DNA of 64,000 nucleotides, from NCBI RefSeq assembly GCF_040436345.1, contig NC_133218.1:25966710-26030709 (forward strand), in the 5' to 3' direction. The translations under genes were made by a program, and so were the position numbers. Below are positions 1-13,000 of this stretch, one piece after another. The notes under the pieces were generated by a model. That model saw only the letters and a list, made by a program, of their open reading frames with translations, searched no databases and was not told the DNA's origin. Each line of letters begins with the position of its first letter. The first letter of the stretch is position 1. Source of the DNA: Pagrus major. Taxonomy: Eukaryota; Chordata; Actinopteri; Spariformes; Sparidae.

Positions 1-1229
1 CAGTCCTTTTAACTGTCCTGTATGCCCTCTCTCATTACCTCCCTGCTTATCTCCAAAGCCTCCTGTCTACATCTTGCTCTCATAAAGTTTAAACCCATCA
101 GAATAGTGCCATAACTACACTCTTTATGATCAGTCCAGATGGCAAGTGGGAATATACCACATGGCATTCAGCCGTTCTATCATAACAAGTTGGCTGTGTG
201 TGGTCATGTAGGTGGAGCAGGAGGCGGCCCGTTGTGAAAATCCTACACATGTGCTTTCATCCACACTCAAGGCTCTTTTCCGTCAGCGGAATCAGAAACT
301 AAAACTACAACAAAATCTAGAAGCTACAAACAAAACCTTTTGAGTTTGTTTATGTTTGCTCTTTCACGTTACTTTGAGAGCGGTGAAGGTTGGGTAAAGA
401 AAGTGAAGAGAAAGAAGTGCACTTTCTGTGGCACTGCTTGCTTTACAAAGATAAACTTTTCAATCAGAATCCAACATTTTATTGCCTTTGAGATTACCGT
501 CACATATCAAAACATGAAGACTTAAGATAAGATTTGTAACACTGATAACATTATGCCGCGAACATTGTAAGATAATGCAATTACTTCAGACAATCAAGTC
601 TTATTTTCATAAAATCATAATTTACTTGCTCAAAACTTAATTTCAAGCTTTCCTTGTAAGGATCAGGTTTAACATTTTGCCAAAAACTTGCCAAACATTC
701 ACTGAACATTAAACTGATGCATAAACAGCAAGTCCAGATGGTGCAAGTCCTTCAATAGCTCTAAACAATGTGAAGCCTGACAGACAAATGGCTTTCTCCA
801 AAACATCGGAAACAATAGTCGGGGGCCCTGAAGCCAGTGCATCAGGTCCAGCTCATTCATTTTGATGGCCAGGGAGAATATATTGGAATGACAGAGTGCA
901 GATGGAGCAGTGCAAATGCTTCTGTGACTTCTCATTTGCCCAGTTGCCCCCTTGCCACCTGCTGTACTGTAGCTCATTATTCAGCCAGAAGACTTGTCTT
1001 TGAAATATTTCCAGGGTAGCTTGAAACGCATATTGGCTGGCTTAGATCTTCAGATATTCACAAGTTTGTCTGAAGTAAAAAAAAGTCCTTCAGGTGAACC
1101 AAAGAACCTTCTTTTTCTACAAAAGTACAAAAACCTCAAGCACTGGGTGTCAGAAACATTAATTTTCCTTTTGTTTCATTTAGTGCCTCTCCCTGCAGCA
1201 GGTTGTTTCAGTCAACTTGCTGATGATAT

Positions 1230-1997
1230 TTAAAGGAACAGTCCAAACATTTTGGGAACTATTCTTATTGGCTTTCTTGCCAAGAGTTAAATGTGAAGAA
1301 CAACACTACTCTCATATCTTTCTGTGATAGAAGAATATACAGCTTCATAACAAACCACATCTAGTTGGTTTCACACTTCTGTGTTGAAAAGACAAAATAG
1401 ATCTAATGTGTTAATAATAAGTGAGCTTTAGAGGTGTTTGTTGGTGGATTTTGTTACATTTGGACTAGAGCCCAACTGATACTGGATTTTTTAAGGAGTA
1501 AAGAAAAATGATGTATCGTCCTATATTCTTTTATTCACTGAATATATACACGAACACACATTTTATGCAATAATCCCTCAAATGTGTATCTCAAATACTT
1601 GTGACGAAGGTGTGTACATAATAGAGGCAGGATATTTCAGTTAAACAATAAACGCTATTGTTCAAAATGAAATCAGTTCACCAAGACAGTGAACTTCTCT
1701 TTGAATTTAATAATTACCACGAGCATCTTTTTCTACATAATGTTCTGTAAAAAAATGTTTTCATATTGGCACATATATATCTGTGATAGGCCAATATTGG
1801 CTCATAATATTGGCCAACCAATATATATCAGACGGGCTCTAATCTTGACAGAGCAGGGCGAGCCGTTTCCCCCTGTTTCCAGTTATAATGCTAAGCTAAG
1901 CTGACCTAACTGACTGCAGTTTTATATTTACGGTACAGATGTTAGTGGTATCAATCTTTTCATCGAACTCACATATGCATGTTTTCTTAAAGTTTAA
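1230..1997. mobile_element. long-inverted-repeat teleost element, interrupted
   Basis: It starts TTAAAGGAACAGTCC (TTAA 1230-1233) and ends in an inverted, worn copy of the same sequence (GGTATCAATCTTTTCATC, then CTTAAAGTTTAA at 1986-1997). The arms pair over roughly 100 bp with many differences. The middle includes TTTCCCCCTGTTTCCAGTTA and GCTAAGCTAAGCTGACC, phrases found in a very common fish repeat. It is split by the insertion at 1466-1841; a second worn copy lies at 32862-33110. Confidence 0.7.
1466..1841. mobile_element. hAT-like MITE nested in another element
   Basis: The ends TAGAGCCCAACTGATAC and ATATATCAGACGGGCTCTA are inverted repeats (about 13 of 17). Flanking 8-mers ATTTGGAC (1458-1465) and ATCTTGAC (1842-1849) match at 6 of 8, consistent with an aged 8-bp target duplication of the hAT superfamily. 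Noncoding, 376 bp. Confidence 0.75.
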
Positions 1998-4123
1998 ACT
2001 TTTCCTTAAAAATAAGCTCTGATATCTTGATTTTTATTATTAAAAAATGTTTTACCAAGGGTACACCATTTCTAGCAGTTGTTCTAATTTTCAGTCATTT
2101 GTTAAAAATACGATATCTTAATGCAATGTGACCGTTAATGTGCCATTCGTAACTCATAACATTGACAGGTTCATGATACTGTGCTATGCATTCAACCAAA
2201 AACTGATTGAACCTTGATGTATTATGAACCTCAGTCTCGGGTTTGTGGGATATTTTGGGATGGGGACTTGAGATTCTCGAGTCTCCGGTCCTCAGCGAAT
2301 CACAGAAGTGCAGGCTGCCATGGAAACACTAGCAGCTCAGTGCCTGTTTGATGCTTTTGGAGGACTTCAAAGAGTCAGTGCATGGTTGCTTTAACCCATA
2401 TAGAGCAGCATTGAGCAACCTGACCTGAAATGCATCAAAGGGGGAAATTAGTTTGTTTTTTAGGTGTCTTTGATTTCTCACCACTTTGCTGTGAAGGAGT
2501 GTTGCCAGAAAACCTTCTGAACTTGAAGCAGGAATAATAGGTTAGGAAGACCTCCACACTCCCTGTTTAATTCTCCTGCATTGTTTTGTGTGTGTTTATA
2601 TTTGATATCTGGTCCAGCACTTCACTAAAGACCACTTGAAATATCTGAAAAGTGAGACTCAGTTGAAACCTACCATTAAACATTGGCTGAGTTGTTAACT
2701 TCTGTTAAAATAAGAGCAAGTCTGATTCAGTGCACACTCAGACAGGTAGAGGAAGACAATTAATGTTTTCTTTGTTTCTTTATCTGAATTTGAAGTCTGC
2801 TCACACTTGGGGATGCAGTTCCCCCACAATGCAATTGATCTCATTCCATTTCTTTTTTTTTTTCCTTTCAAAACGGCTCAAGCACCAAAGCAAATCAACA
2901 GAGATAAAGTTGATTTAGCATCATAGATGGATGGATTTACAAATAATGAACACCAGCAGCATGTGCCACAAAAGCTGTACAAATACACATAGATGAGGTA
3001 CAGCATTGCAAACAGTTGTGTAAATATGCTAATCAAACAACACCACAGCATTGCTTTGTCCATACACATGTCAAACTTTGCTGAACACAAGCACACAGTC
3101 AGGAAAACCTACAGAGCTGATGAGCCAAGCTCCAAAAGAACAGGAATCCTGGAAGGGTTTCACAGCCTGCAGTATATTTTGAATGTTTCAGTGAATTACT
3201 TTTTAGCAGTAAAAAAAAATACTGATTTAGCATCAGGCTGCTATAAAACTGCATTTATAGTGGTCGTTTAAAAAAATCAATGCAGCACATCCAGACATAT
3301 CATCTTTTTTATTCCACACATTCCTCTTCCTTGTTAAAATATGACGCCTACATTACCGACAGTGCAACCCGACTGGGGACACTTGAATCAGAGATTTGGG
3401 TGTGCTATGCTAGTAGCGGCTAATGTAGCCTCTAGCCTCAAGCGAAGATGGGGAGTGGGCTTCAGAGGTCTGTAGCTCACTTCTCTCAAACTCTATGCGC
3501 ACAGATTTTCATTTGATTTTTCGGAGCCTACTAGGTCCATCCAATCCCAAAAACAAGAGCAAGGAGAGTTTCACCTGCTAAAAAAAAGACCTGTGGGATT
3601 ATCCCGATCACTTCTAGGTGTGTTTCAGGATGTTAGTGGTCCAGTTTGATACGCTGTAAACTATACTGGAACCACATTAGAAAGAAGTCCACCAAGTGCC
3701 CTGAACTCCTGAACTGCGACTGGCAGTGCATTTAGGTAGGGAGTAGGGACACATACACACATCACGTCAGGAAAGGATGCAAAAAAATGCAGAAAATCGA
3801 GCCTGATCTGAAAAAAATATTATGGCCAATGAACGTTTTGGAGGTTGTGTGTGAACATGATTGACACCACATGAGGTAGTATTTATTTAATAACCTGCAG
3901 CATTTTCGGACAAAAGAAACAGACTTGGTGTGCAAAGGCCTTTACACAGTACACCCATCAGCAACATTAAAACCATATTGAATAACTCGTTTTACAATGC
4001 AACAATGAATGCAATTACAATGCAATTAACCTTTTATTATCATAGAAATAGTATTTTAGTACTTAGAAAGCCTTTCTGTTGTGTCTCTGATGTGTGTCTG
4101 TGTGTGTATTTGTGTGGGTACAG

Positions 4124-4296
4124 GTGTGCGCATGCTGGACGGGGAGGTGACCGACATGGTGGAGGCCCAGTCTCTCAGCCTAAATCCTCAACACATCGAC
4201 ATTTACAGCGCCAGCTGGGGCCCGGAGGATGACGGCAAAACTGTAGATGGACCTGCCAAACTCGCCAAAGAAGCCTTCTTGCGTGGAGTTACAGAG
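4124..4296 (+). CDS. furin: furin exon: catalytic domain, S1 pocket
   Basis: The exon begins [11 protein letters not shown], the segment after the catalytic His exon in vertebrate furin, and contains [16 protein letters not shown], which carries Asp residues of the arginine-binding S1 pocket. The first two bases finish a split Gly codon. Acceptor AG is at 4122-4123 and donor GT at 4297. Both flanking introns are TG-rich right at the splice sites. Confidence 0.95.
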
Positions 4297-7205
4297 GTGT
4301 GTATGTGTGTGAGTGTTTGTGAGACAGAAATTATTTACTGCCTGTGTGTGGCTTCCTTTCAGCAGACGGTAATTGAACTGTTTAAGCATGAGAGGACACA
4401 AGCAGGAAGAACAAAGCGGTTTTTGACCCTGACAATTAGGAATGAAAGGGAATGTCCTCTAAAAAGCCTCCAGGGAGGAACATCTTGCAAAATGAATAGA
4501 AGCAGCACTGACAGAAATTTTGTATGAAAAGTTTTTTATTTTTAATATATTCATTGTTAGTTGAAGGACGCTTCTTAAACCGCCAGCTCATCTTTTATCT
4601 CTCAGCCTTTTCATTCATTTGGCATGAGGTCTGAAGTGTTTTTAAGAAAAATCAAAGTTGTTTTTTTAAAATCCAATCAAGCAGTTACTGGAGCTTTTGA
4701 TGGCTTGACAAGCATTCCTAATCAAATGCTCCCAAACAAATTCCTCACTATATACATATAACAGAGAACAAGAGTTTTTTTGAAGGGGGGTAATTTTGAA
4801 AGCTAGCCTGTCAGCATCTGACAACATGGCATTCTGAATATAAACCAAAAAGAGGGCCGTGCTGCCGTGTAACCAGCCCCGTTGTTGATAGCAGCACTTG
4901 TTTTAATGCATGAGACAGTGTCAAATATGTAAAATGAACAAGTCAACAGATTAATAAGCATACAGATCACACCCGAGGCTCTTACATCTGCACTCCGTGA
5001 ATAAACACATCCATCCAGCTAACAGTGACTCTTGTTATAGAGCGGCAGGATTCAAGGCATGTGCCATAAAGCTGATTGGAACCGCTGACACTGACACTGA
5101 CTACTAAGATAATTGCCACAGTGACAGCGCTGTCAGATGGCAGTGTGGGTGGTGCATAGCTGGGTTTGATCAATGCAGAGAGAGACGGGTCCACTCAATA
5201 CAATAAAGCAGCTCTTAGATGAAAATTATTGCACTTCAAAGCCTGAGAGCTTGGATGATTTATCACAATGAGCTGTTGTCATATAGTGCCTTTTTGTATT
5301 GCATTGCTGTCATGCGATATTTGGCTCTTTATAATTTACTGACTGACCACACCAGCCTCAGTGATGTATGCTATGTTTTAATGGACCCTTTTATAAATGA
5401 GCCCTGAGATTAATTTGCCCTCCCATAATTGGGACTTCTATTAAAGATTGAATGAGATTTTGATCCAACAACCAATAGCTTGAATGAGAGAATGAAAGGA
5501 TCTCTGGCTGTCCGTTTCCATTTGTCTAAATGCACTCCACCTTCTCCAGGGCCGTAATGGTTTGGGCTCCATCTTTGTGTGGGCTTCTGGGAACGGAGGG
5601 AGGGAGAAGGACAGCTGCAACTGTGATGGCTACACAAACAGCATCTACACCCTGTCCATCAGCAGCTCCACCCAGAACGGCAACGTCCCCTGGTACAGCG
5701 AGGCTTGCTCCTCCACCCTTGCCACCACCTACAGCTCGGGGAACCTCAACGAGAAACAGATAGTGAGTTGTAGTTGCATCCAGTGTCTCTTCTCTCATTC
5801 TCTTCCTCTCCTGGTGCTTTTTTCCTTATAGCAACACTTTAGTTTTAAAACAGTCTGATATTATAATTGGTGATGAATCAATTAGTAGAATTAGCAACAA
5901 CAGTTCTGATTCATTAAAGGTGCCCTGTGGAGTTTTCTTTTTGAATTCATGTCCTTACTTTTCACTATTATATTTTTACTTACAAAAAAAATCATCAGCT
6001 AGAATGGCACTCAGTACAGCGCACACATCCGTCAAGGCCCAACAGTCCCCTTTAATTCAATCAAGCCGAATCCAATATCAAACTTGATAGCCCTGTATCA
6101 CTCTAAATTTCAAACAACCCATAACTACTAACCATAATTTAAGATCACCTGATCTGAATCAGATTGTACTCAGTCATAGATTCCAGCCACCTTAATATGC
6201 CTGATTTTTTTCCCATCAAGATCCATACATGAACGAAACGAAAATGTCAAAAAAGAGGAATCTTTTCTCGCAATGATAAAAAAAAAACGTGAGAAAAATC
6301 CCTGGATCCGTCCCTTTACCGGGATTAGCACCAAAAGTTTATGGGGTCTATTCTGGGCAGAGACCCATCCTCCATCCAAGTTTCATGGAAATCTGTTCAG
6401 CAGTTTTTATGTAATGCTGCTGACAAACCAACCAACGAATAGACATAGGCGAAAACATAACCTCCTTAACCGAGGTAATAATGATCATAAGAATAAGCAA
6501 TCAGTATTACACAAGTATGAAATTGAACCCAGTTACATTGTTACATTTAGTGAGCAATGTTTATAATAAAATACCAAACAGGTTGCCATAGATAATGATA
6601 ATCTGACACGAATAGTTTATCCTTTTAGTTGCATTTTCAATGTCTATAGCCCCTTTGGGAATGTGATTTGATCATACTGTATACATGCATATCACAGCAA
6701 AAAAACATCTTAATTATCAATTCATCCACCAATTAGTTTCTTGAGCAAACTGATTCTTCTGGTCTGTAAATATTATTGTTTTAAATGTCTTGTTTTGTCC
6801 GACCATCTCTCCAAAACGCAAACATGCAGCTTACTGTCACAGACAACTGGGAAAACCAGGTGATATTTCACAATTGAGAAGCTGGAGCCATGGATTTTTA
6901 TTTGCCATTTCTGCTTTACAAAAAACAACTTAAATGATTAACTGATTATCAAAATAGTTGCTGATGAGTTTTTTATTTTTTTATCTCAGTGGGACAAATT
7001 GAGTAATCGTCTCATTTGTAGCATTTGGCTCGGCAGCTTTATTCTGAATGTTGTCTGAACCACAGAACGACTCCTTCATTCTTTCCTCCTTTTCTTCAGT
7101 CTTCTTCTTCTCCACCATTCATCCCGTCTTGGACCATTAAAATTATTACGAATAGTGAACGGCTGAAACTCCATCTGTTGCTGCTTTATATTCTCCTCAT
7201 AAACT

Positions 7206-7247
<42 letters not shown>

Positions 7248-10039
7248 CTTTCTTTCTCGAGCATAGCTTCGAGCAGCCAGACCAACTGGACGGACAGCTT
7301 ATGACATCTCTGTGACATGTGGCTGGTCCCTTAATGCTCCAGTGCTGTACTCACTTAATTGTGCTGTCACTCATGATCCCGGGAATGAAGAGATGGAGAA
7401 GAAGAGAGAGGGTGGAACCTCTGGGGTTATGCAGGAGTGAATATCTTAATTCTTTCAGTTTCTGATTTTTAATTTTTTTTTATTACACTTAAATCATGCC
7501 TCTCTTTCAATTTAAAGTGAGGGATATGGGAAGCTCCTGAATATGTAATCGGACCATTAAAGTCAGTTCTGCCAGTGCATTTAATATTCTGTTTAGTCCA
7601 TGAAAAGATCTGTTTCTGGAAGCTCTGCATTGGTCAGCACAGAGCGCAGAGTTTTGAAGTCTTATTCAGATACATATATTCACTTTCCCTTTAGGATTAT
7701 ACCGTGGGTGAGTGGGGGCTTTTCGCGAGGCAGTGTTTTGTAACCTTTATCCTCCCCATGATGGGTTTTGATGAGTACAAACATGCCAGTTCTGCACCGC
7801 CTCGCTATGTATTCATGCAGCTACAGAAATTCACTCCCGGGAGCTGCCCAGTAGAACCACATCCTTCTGCTGAGGGCTGCTGAGGAGATCTCCACTGGAG
7901 CAGTTCGATCTAAAAAGAGTCTCGCTCAAAGACACCTCACTGCTAGTCGAGAGGGTGAGAATAAGTTATACCATTTCCCCGCTTTGATTTTGTAGCTGGT
8001 CCAGGGAGTCTTGCTGAGGCCTTTTTTTTTTTTTTTTTGCTCTCTGCTTCTTCTGACCATTGGGCGATATCTACCTCCAGCACATACAGCAGAAAGAATT
8101 GCGTGAAGCTGTCAGGTGACATAAGTCTAAGTATCTTGTGATTGTGAGAGATGGACCAAAGTTATCAAACTGAATTTAAAGAATAATTAATGTTTCGAGA
8201 ATATAGTTTTGTTGAAATTGTCAATTTAAGCACCGCCGTGTTCTTCTTCTTTAGGTGACTACAGACCTCAAATCCAAATGCACGGACTCCCACACAGGCA
8301 CCTCTGCCTCGGCCCCGCTGGCTGCTGGGATCATCGCCCTCGCCCTTGAGGCCAAGTAAGTGCTTATCACCCTTTTTCTGAGCCTGACCAAAGCCTTTCA
8401 ATTCTCTTCAGCAGTACAGCCTCATTCTAACCTTCCCTATCTGCACATTTCACTGACTTTCATTGATTAAAATCATTTAATCCAATGCAAGAGAAAACTG
8501 TTAAATATAATTTGTACAGAACAAAGCGAGCAGTAATTATCCCAGAGAAAGATTGGTCGTTTTCAGCATATGCACATATATTCAAGTCAAGGTAGTTTGA
8601 ATTAATTACCCACTATTATAGGTTTCTAGCATGTGGTTTGAAGTTTCTTGACTGTAAATTGGTCATTAGCAGCAGTAGCAACAGGTGCATAGACCTTTTA
8701 GAAGCATGATTATAAATTTAACACTGTTGTTCTAAATCAGGCTTTAACCACCCGTGCTGCATGTATATGCATCAATTCTGCTCGATTATCCCATTTTATG
8801 AATTACTTTTTAACCTTCTGCATGATAGATTTTTGCAGTGCATTTAGAATAACGGCACAATTTGATGTAAGCACTAATCACTCTTATCCGGTCAGGCAGC
8901 ACTAATGGAGGGGCAAACACGGCACAGAACAGTCCTGAAAATGAGTAATTAGTCTCTTGGCTAAACAGAGCTGGGTGATAGAAAAAGATTGCAATTAGGA
9001 AGGGATTTGAGAAAAAGAGAGAGAAAAGTGACAAACTCCTATGCTTTTAGTTTACTTATCCACAATAAGAAGACAAACCATTTTGAGTTCAACTTAGGCG
9101 TGACCTCCTTTTACCCTTTTGTTGAGCCTTCAAACTGTCACAGCTGCAGGCAGGAAATGCACTCAACGCTTTGAAGGTTTTCACTTTATTTCAATTTTGC
9201 CACTGGGTAGAAATAGAGTGCAGATATACTGTAATTCAGAAAAGCATGCGAGTGGTACTTCATTGTATTCTGCATTTAAACAGCTGTCCACCTGCAGGTT
9301 AACAGGGTTTTTCCACTGGCACTTTTGTCCGCGCCGATTTGCATTTCCATGATCAGTTTTACCGGCCGAATTGAGCCCCCTATTACCTCCTGAAAGCGTG
9401 TGTTGTGATACTAAACTCCTATTTGTGCACGAAGCCTGAGAGAACAAAGTTTTTAACTCTCTGCCTGTTTAGCTCCAAGTAATTTTGTAGCTTCTTACTC
9501 AATCTCTGTGGTTTGAAGTAGTTTCCCTCCAGTGTCCTTGTTTGTACTTTCAGACATCTGCTGTATTATACCCTTCCATCTTGTTTGCTTTCAGCTATTT
9601 TGGGAGTTGTGTGAAGTTCCTGCTGGTGAAAACCATTTCCTGATTTAGGTGCTTCGTAATAAAAGCCTTGAAAGACTTAATAACGAGGGACTTTTATTGT
9701 GAAGATTTTATAGGAAATGAAATGTTTGTAACAGAATTAGCAGGGCTTTTGTTGTGATGACTCTGTGATAATGCGATGAGGTAGAGTGTTTACAGCTGCT
9801 CCGTTGACTACTGCAGAAGACAAGTACGTCACATGTTAAAAACAGACCTTCGAACAGGTAGCCCTGTTGTCATGGAAATGCAAATCCCTGCTGCGCTGGG
9901 CTGATGTGCTGAGTCAAACTGAGTCAAGCAGAGCCAGCACATGTGTATGGAAAAGCCCCAACTGTGGGACGGATTGTCAGACATGTCTGTTTGATCTGTT
10001 TGAGTGCCTCAACTTTTTAAGAGTCTCACCATGTGTTTC

Positions 10040-10081
<42 letters not shown>

Positions 10082-13000
10082 TCCTTCTTTCATGTGGCTG
10101 TGTGTGTCTCTGTGTGTGCCTGCCATATACACTTGTTCCAGTAAAAACCTGACCTGGAGGGACATGCAACATCTGGTTGTACGAACTTCTCACCCTGCCC
10201 ACCTGCTCACCAACGACTGGAGAACCAATGGCGTTGGCCGCAAAGGTACAGAAACTCCTTCCAAGTTCTGCTCTGCCCTCGGCATTTTGCTGATGCCTTT
10301 GAGGCTCATTAATATGTTATACATCTCATAAACTTAAATTGGCATTGGAGCACAAAGTGGGTTGCTTGAAAGCTTAAAATGGCACACACACTGTGAAACT
10401 GCTGGTCTGTAAAGTTGGAGCTGGGAGAGTGAGGATGCTGCTCTCAAGTCGACATTCACGTTTCCTTTTTTCTCTCCCTGTCTCTGCAGTTAGCCACTCG
10501 TATGGATATGGTCTACTTGATGCCAGTGCAATTGTAGCACTGGCACAGACGTGGACCAATGTGGGGCCACAGCGGCAATGTGTGATCAGCATGGTCTGTG
10601 AGCCGAGGTGAGTCCACTACACAGACACACACACTCACACACACACGCATGCAGCTCACAGAATTTGTTAAGACCCTGATTACGAGTGTCTACACATATT
10701 AAAGCTGTCGCTTAAAAAAATGGTTAAAACTAATTAGAGCTAACAAGCAATTTGTTCGAATTAATTTAAATGCAGCACACGTAGCCTAATCCTAAACTAC
10801 ACTGTAGAATTAATGTTGTTCCCGTCCCTCAGAGTTCCTCCGCTGTCTCCGCTGCCACACACGTGACAAGCCAAAGTTACAGTGAGGCGGTTGCATTTTA
10901 CAAACCCTGCAAACAGCCTTATCTTAACTTCATCTGTGTCGAATCCAAAATCTTTCCTCACTTTACTTCTCAGATGGTTTGATGTCATGTTTATCTTTTT
11001 TAGCACTTTGAGCTCGTTTTCTACTCTTACTGACAGAGCAACGGGGCATTCAGGGGTCAGATGGACATTTGAGGAACGCCCCCTGCTGGAGTACAAGTAA
11101 CAGAATGTGATGTACCACAACATAAAATATGATTTACAACCTAATTTATAGGATGACTATTCTAGATGTTGAAACGTCTGTTTGATTGTCATCTGCAGCT
11201 CTGGAGGAAGCTTTTCTGAACTTTGACAAAAATAATCCTGAATCCGTGGCTTTTTTTTTCTTTCTTTTTTTAAATATTTAATTTAATTTAATTCGGGCAA
11301 GAACACATAAACACATGACAATATGATGACATACAATATATGTAATAGTTAGTTAATCTAATTAACAATACAAGTTAATCATAAAAATAAAAAATTCATA
11401 GGACAATTGGACTACTAGAGCATATTTTGTCCTGTTTTGTGTTGTGTGAATAGAAAATTGTCGCTGGCTTTTTGGCCAATGCACGTGTAGATGTGGTTGC
11501 GGAGCCCGTCAGGGTGAGAAATCACTCTTGATTGGCTGTTAGTAAATCAGTGCACATGAAGACAAATGGGAAAAGAAACTGCAATCCCCTTGAGCCTGTC
11601 GCTGTACTGTAGTATCCATGAACGGTTTCTGTTTTATCGCCCCCACCTCTTCGCCAGTGTCATTTTTTTTTCTCAGAATAATTCTTTGATCAACCCAACC
11701 GGTCAAGGCAGATGGCTGCCCACCATGAGTACGGGTCTGCTCTGAGGTTTCTGAATGTTGAAAGGCAGTTTTTTCTCGCCACTGTCGCCAAGTGCTTGCT
11801 CATGGGGGAAATGTTTGGTCTCTGTAAATTGATTATTTAAAGAGTTTGGTCTTTGGTGTCATGAGGTAATTTTTGTTGTGAATTAGCCCTATATCAATAC
11901 AATTTGACTTGAGTAGAAGCGGCTACAAACGCCTGTTTGTATATCTTTAGTCCGGAGTCTTCTGGTTACCCCCTGAATGACAAATACAAACTACAGCCAC
12001 CTGGTGGTATGGAGAGGTATTTCCTCTCATGCATTTGATCGTTGGCTGTAGTCTTTGTGGTGTTTTTAAGGGCAGCTTTTTAGTGGAGACACAGGTGACG
12101 TGATGCAACGCAACAGTCTGCCTTCGTCAGCACTTGTTCTCTGATGTCGGTTTGTTGTGTCTGTAACTCAAACTTACGATTAAAGAGATCTAATGTGAGG
12201 GGAGGGCCTGGGTGTTTAAGATGCAGTGAGCGATATGAGAAATATAACAGAACACAGGTGTGTGACTGAGCTGTTGATCCTCTGCTGCATTGACACGTTA
12301 CATCTTCATCTTCAGCTTGGCTCGGGGCGCCTGTTGAAATGTTTCGTGTCACTGGTTTGTGTGTGTGTGTGCAGAGTACTTAAAAAAGAAATAGTAATTT
12401 GTCAACTCGTGTGTTCACTCCTAAGATTCAATATTTCTCCTCAGCCATTTTCTTCATCTTCCACCTAAACACTCCCTGACATCTCCTCTTCATTATGCGC
12501 ACCCTGTCACTTCTCTCGCTGGGTTTGAGGTTTCTATCTCTTTTATCGCAGCTATGAGAGCCCAGAGCAGATGGTTCGAGCGTCTGGGAGCAGCAGTCGA
12601 GGCAGGTTATTCAATTTACATTTAAGGTGTTTAGCTGACTCACTTATCCAGAGTGACTTGGAATAAGTCAGCAGGTAGGCTTTCAGTGTCTTTCTCACTG
12701 TCAATTACATCCAGTGATTACATCCGAATCATGATGGGGTGTCAGAAAGGACACATTTCCAGGGAAAACTGCAGCACCACATCATTATGACCATAACTAC
12801 AATCATTTTGCTAACCTCACTTGTGTAGCAGTTGGATGATAAATGAAAAGCTGTGGCGTTTTGTGTTGTTCTGTCTATCGAAATATTTGTTTGTGAATTT
12901 CAGAGCGACCGCCATTTGCATATCATTGATTTGAAGTCAACCTTGATTTTACATTTGGAAAAAGCTTAAAACATGAAGTCTTTTCATGTGTCTAACCAAA

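Larger units (their letters stand above)
1..4123 (+). other. furin: 3' part of a furin intron, no exon found
   Basis: The stretch ends at an AG acceptor at 4122-4123, and the following exon needs one base of a glycine codon from an upstream exon, so this is intron. I looked for the furin exons carrying the signal peptide, prodomain and catalytic Asp/His and found none; they must lie before position 1. The visible content is AT-rich sequence plus an inverted-repeat element at about 1230-1997 with a second element inserted in it (separate entries). Confidence 0.8.
5763..8254 (+). other. furin: furin intron with retroelement and MITE fragments
   Basis: It contains a retroelement-like fragment (about 6037-6470, repeated near 42 kb and 46.6 kb), a fragment at about 6735-6965 of the same teleost family as 15608-16231, a CA microsatellite at about 7208-7243, and a run of T at about 8023-8038. 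No extra exon is visible. Confidence 0.7.

Noticed and set aside
5526-5798. Minus-strand ORF opposite furin exon 5550-5762
   Set aside because: Antisense to a conserved furin exon with no homology of its own.
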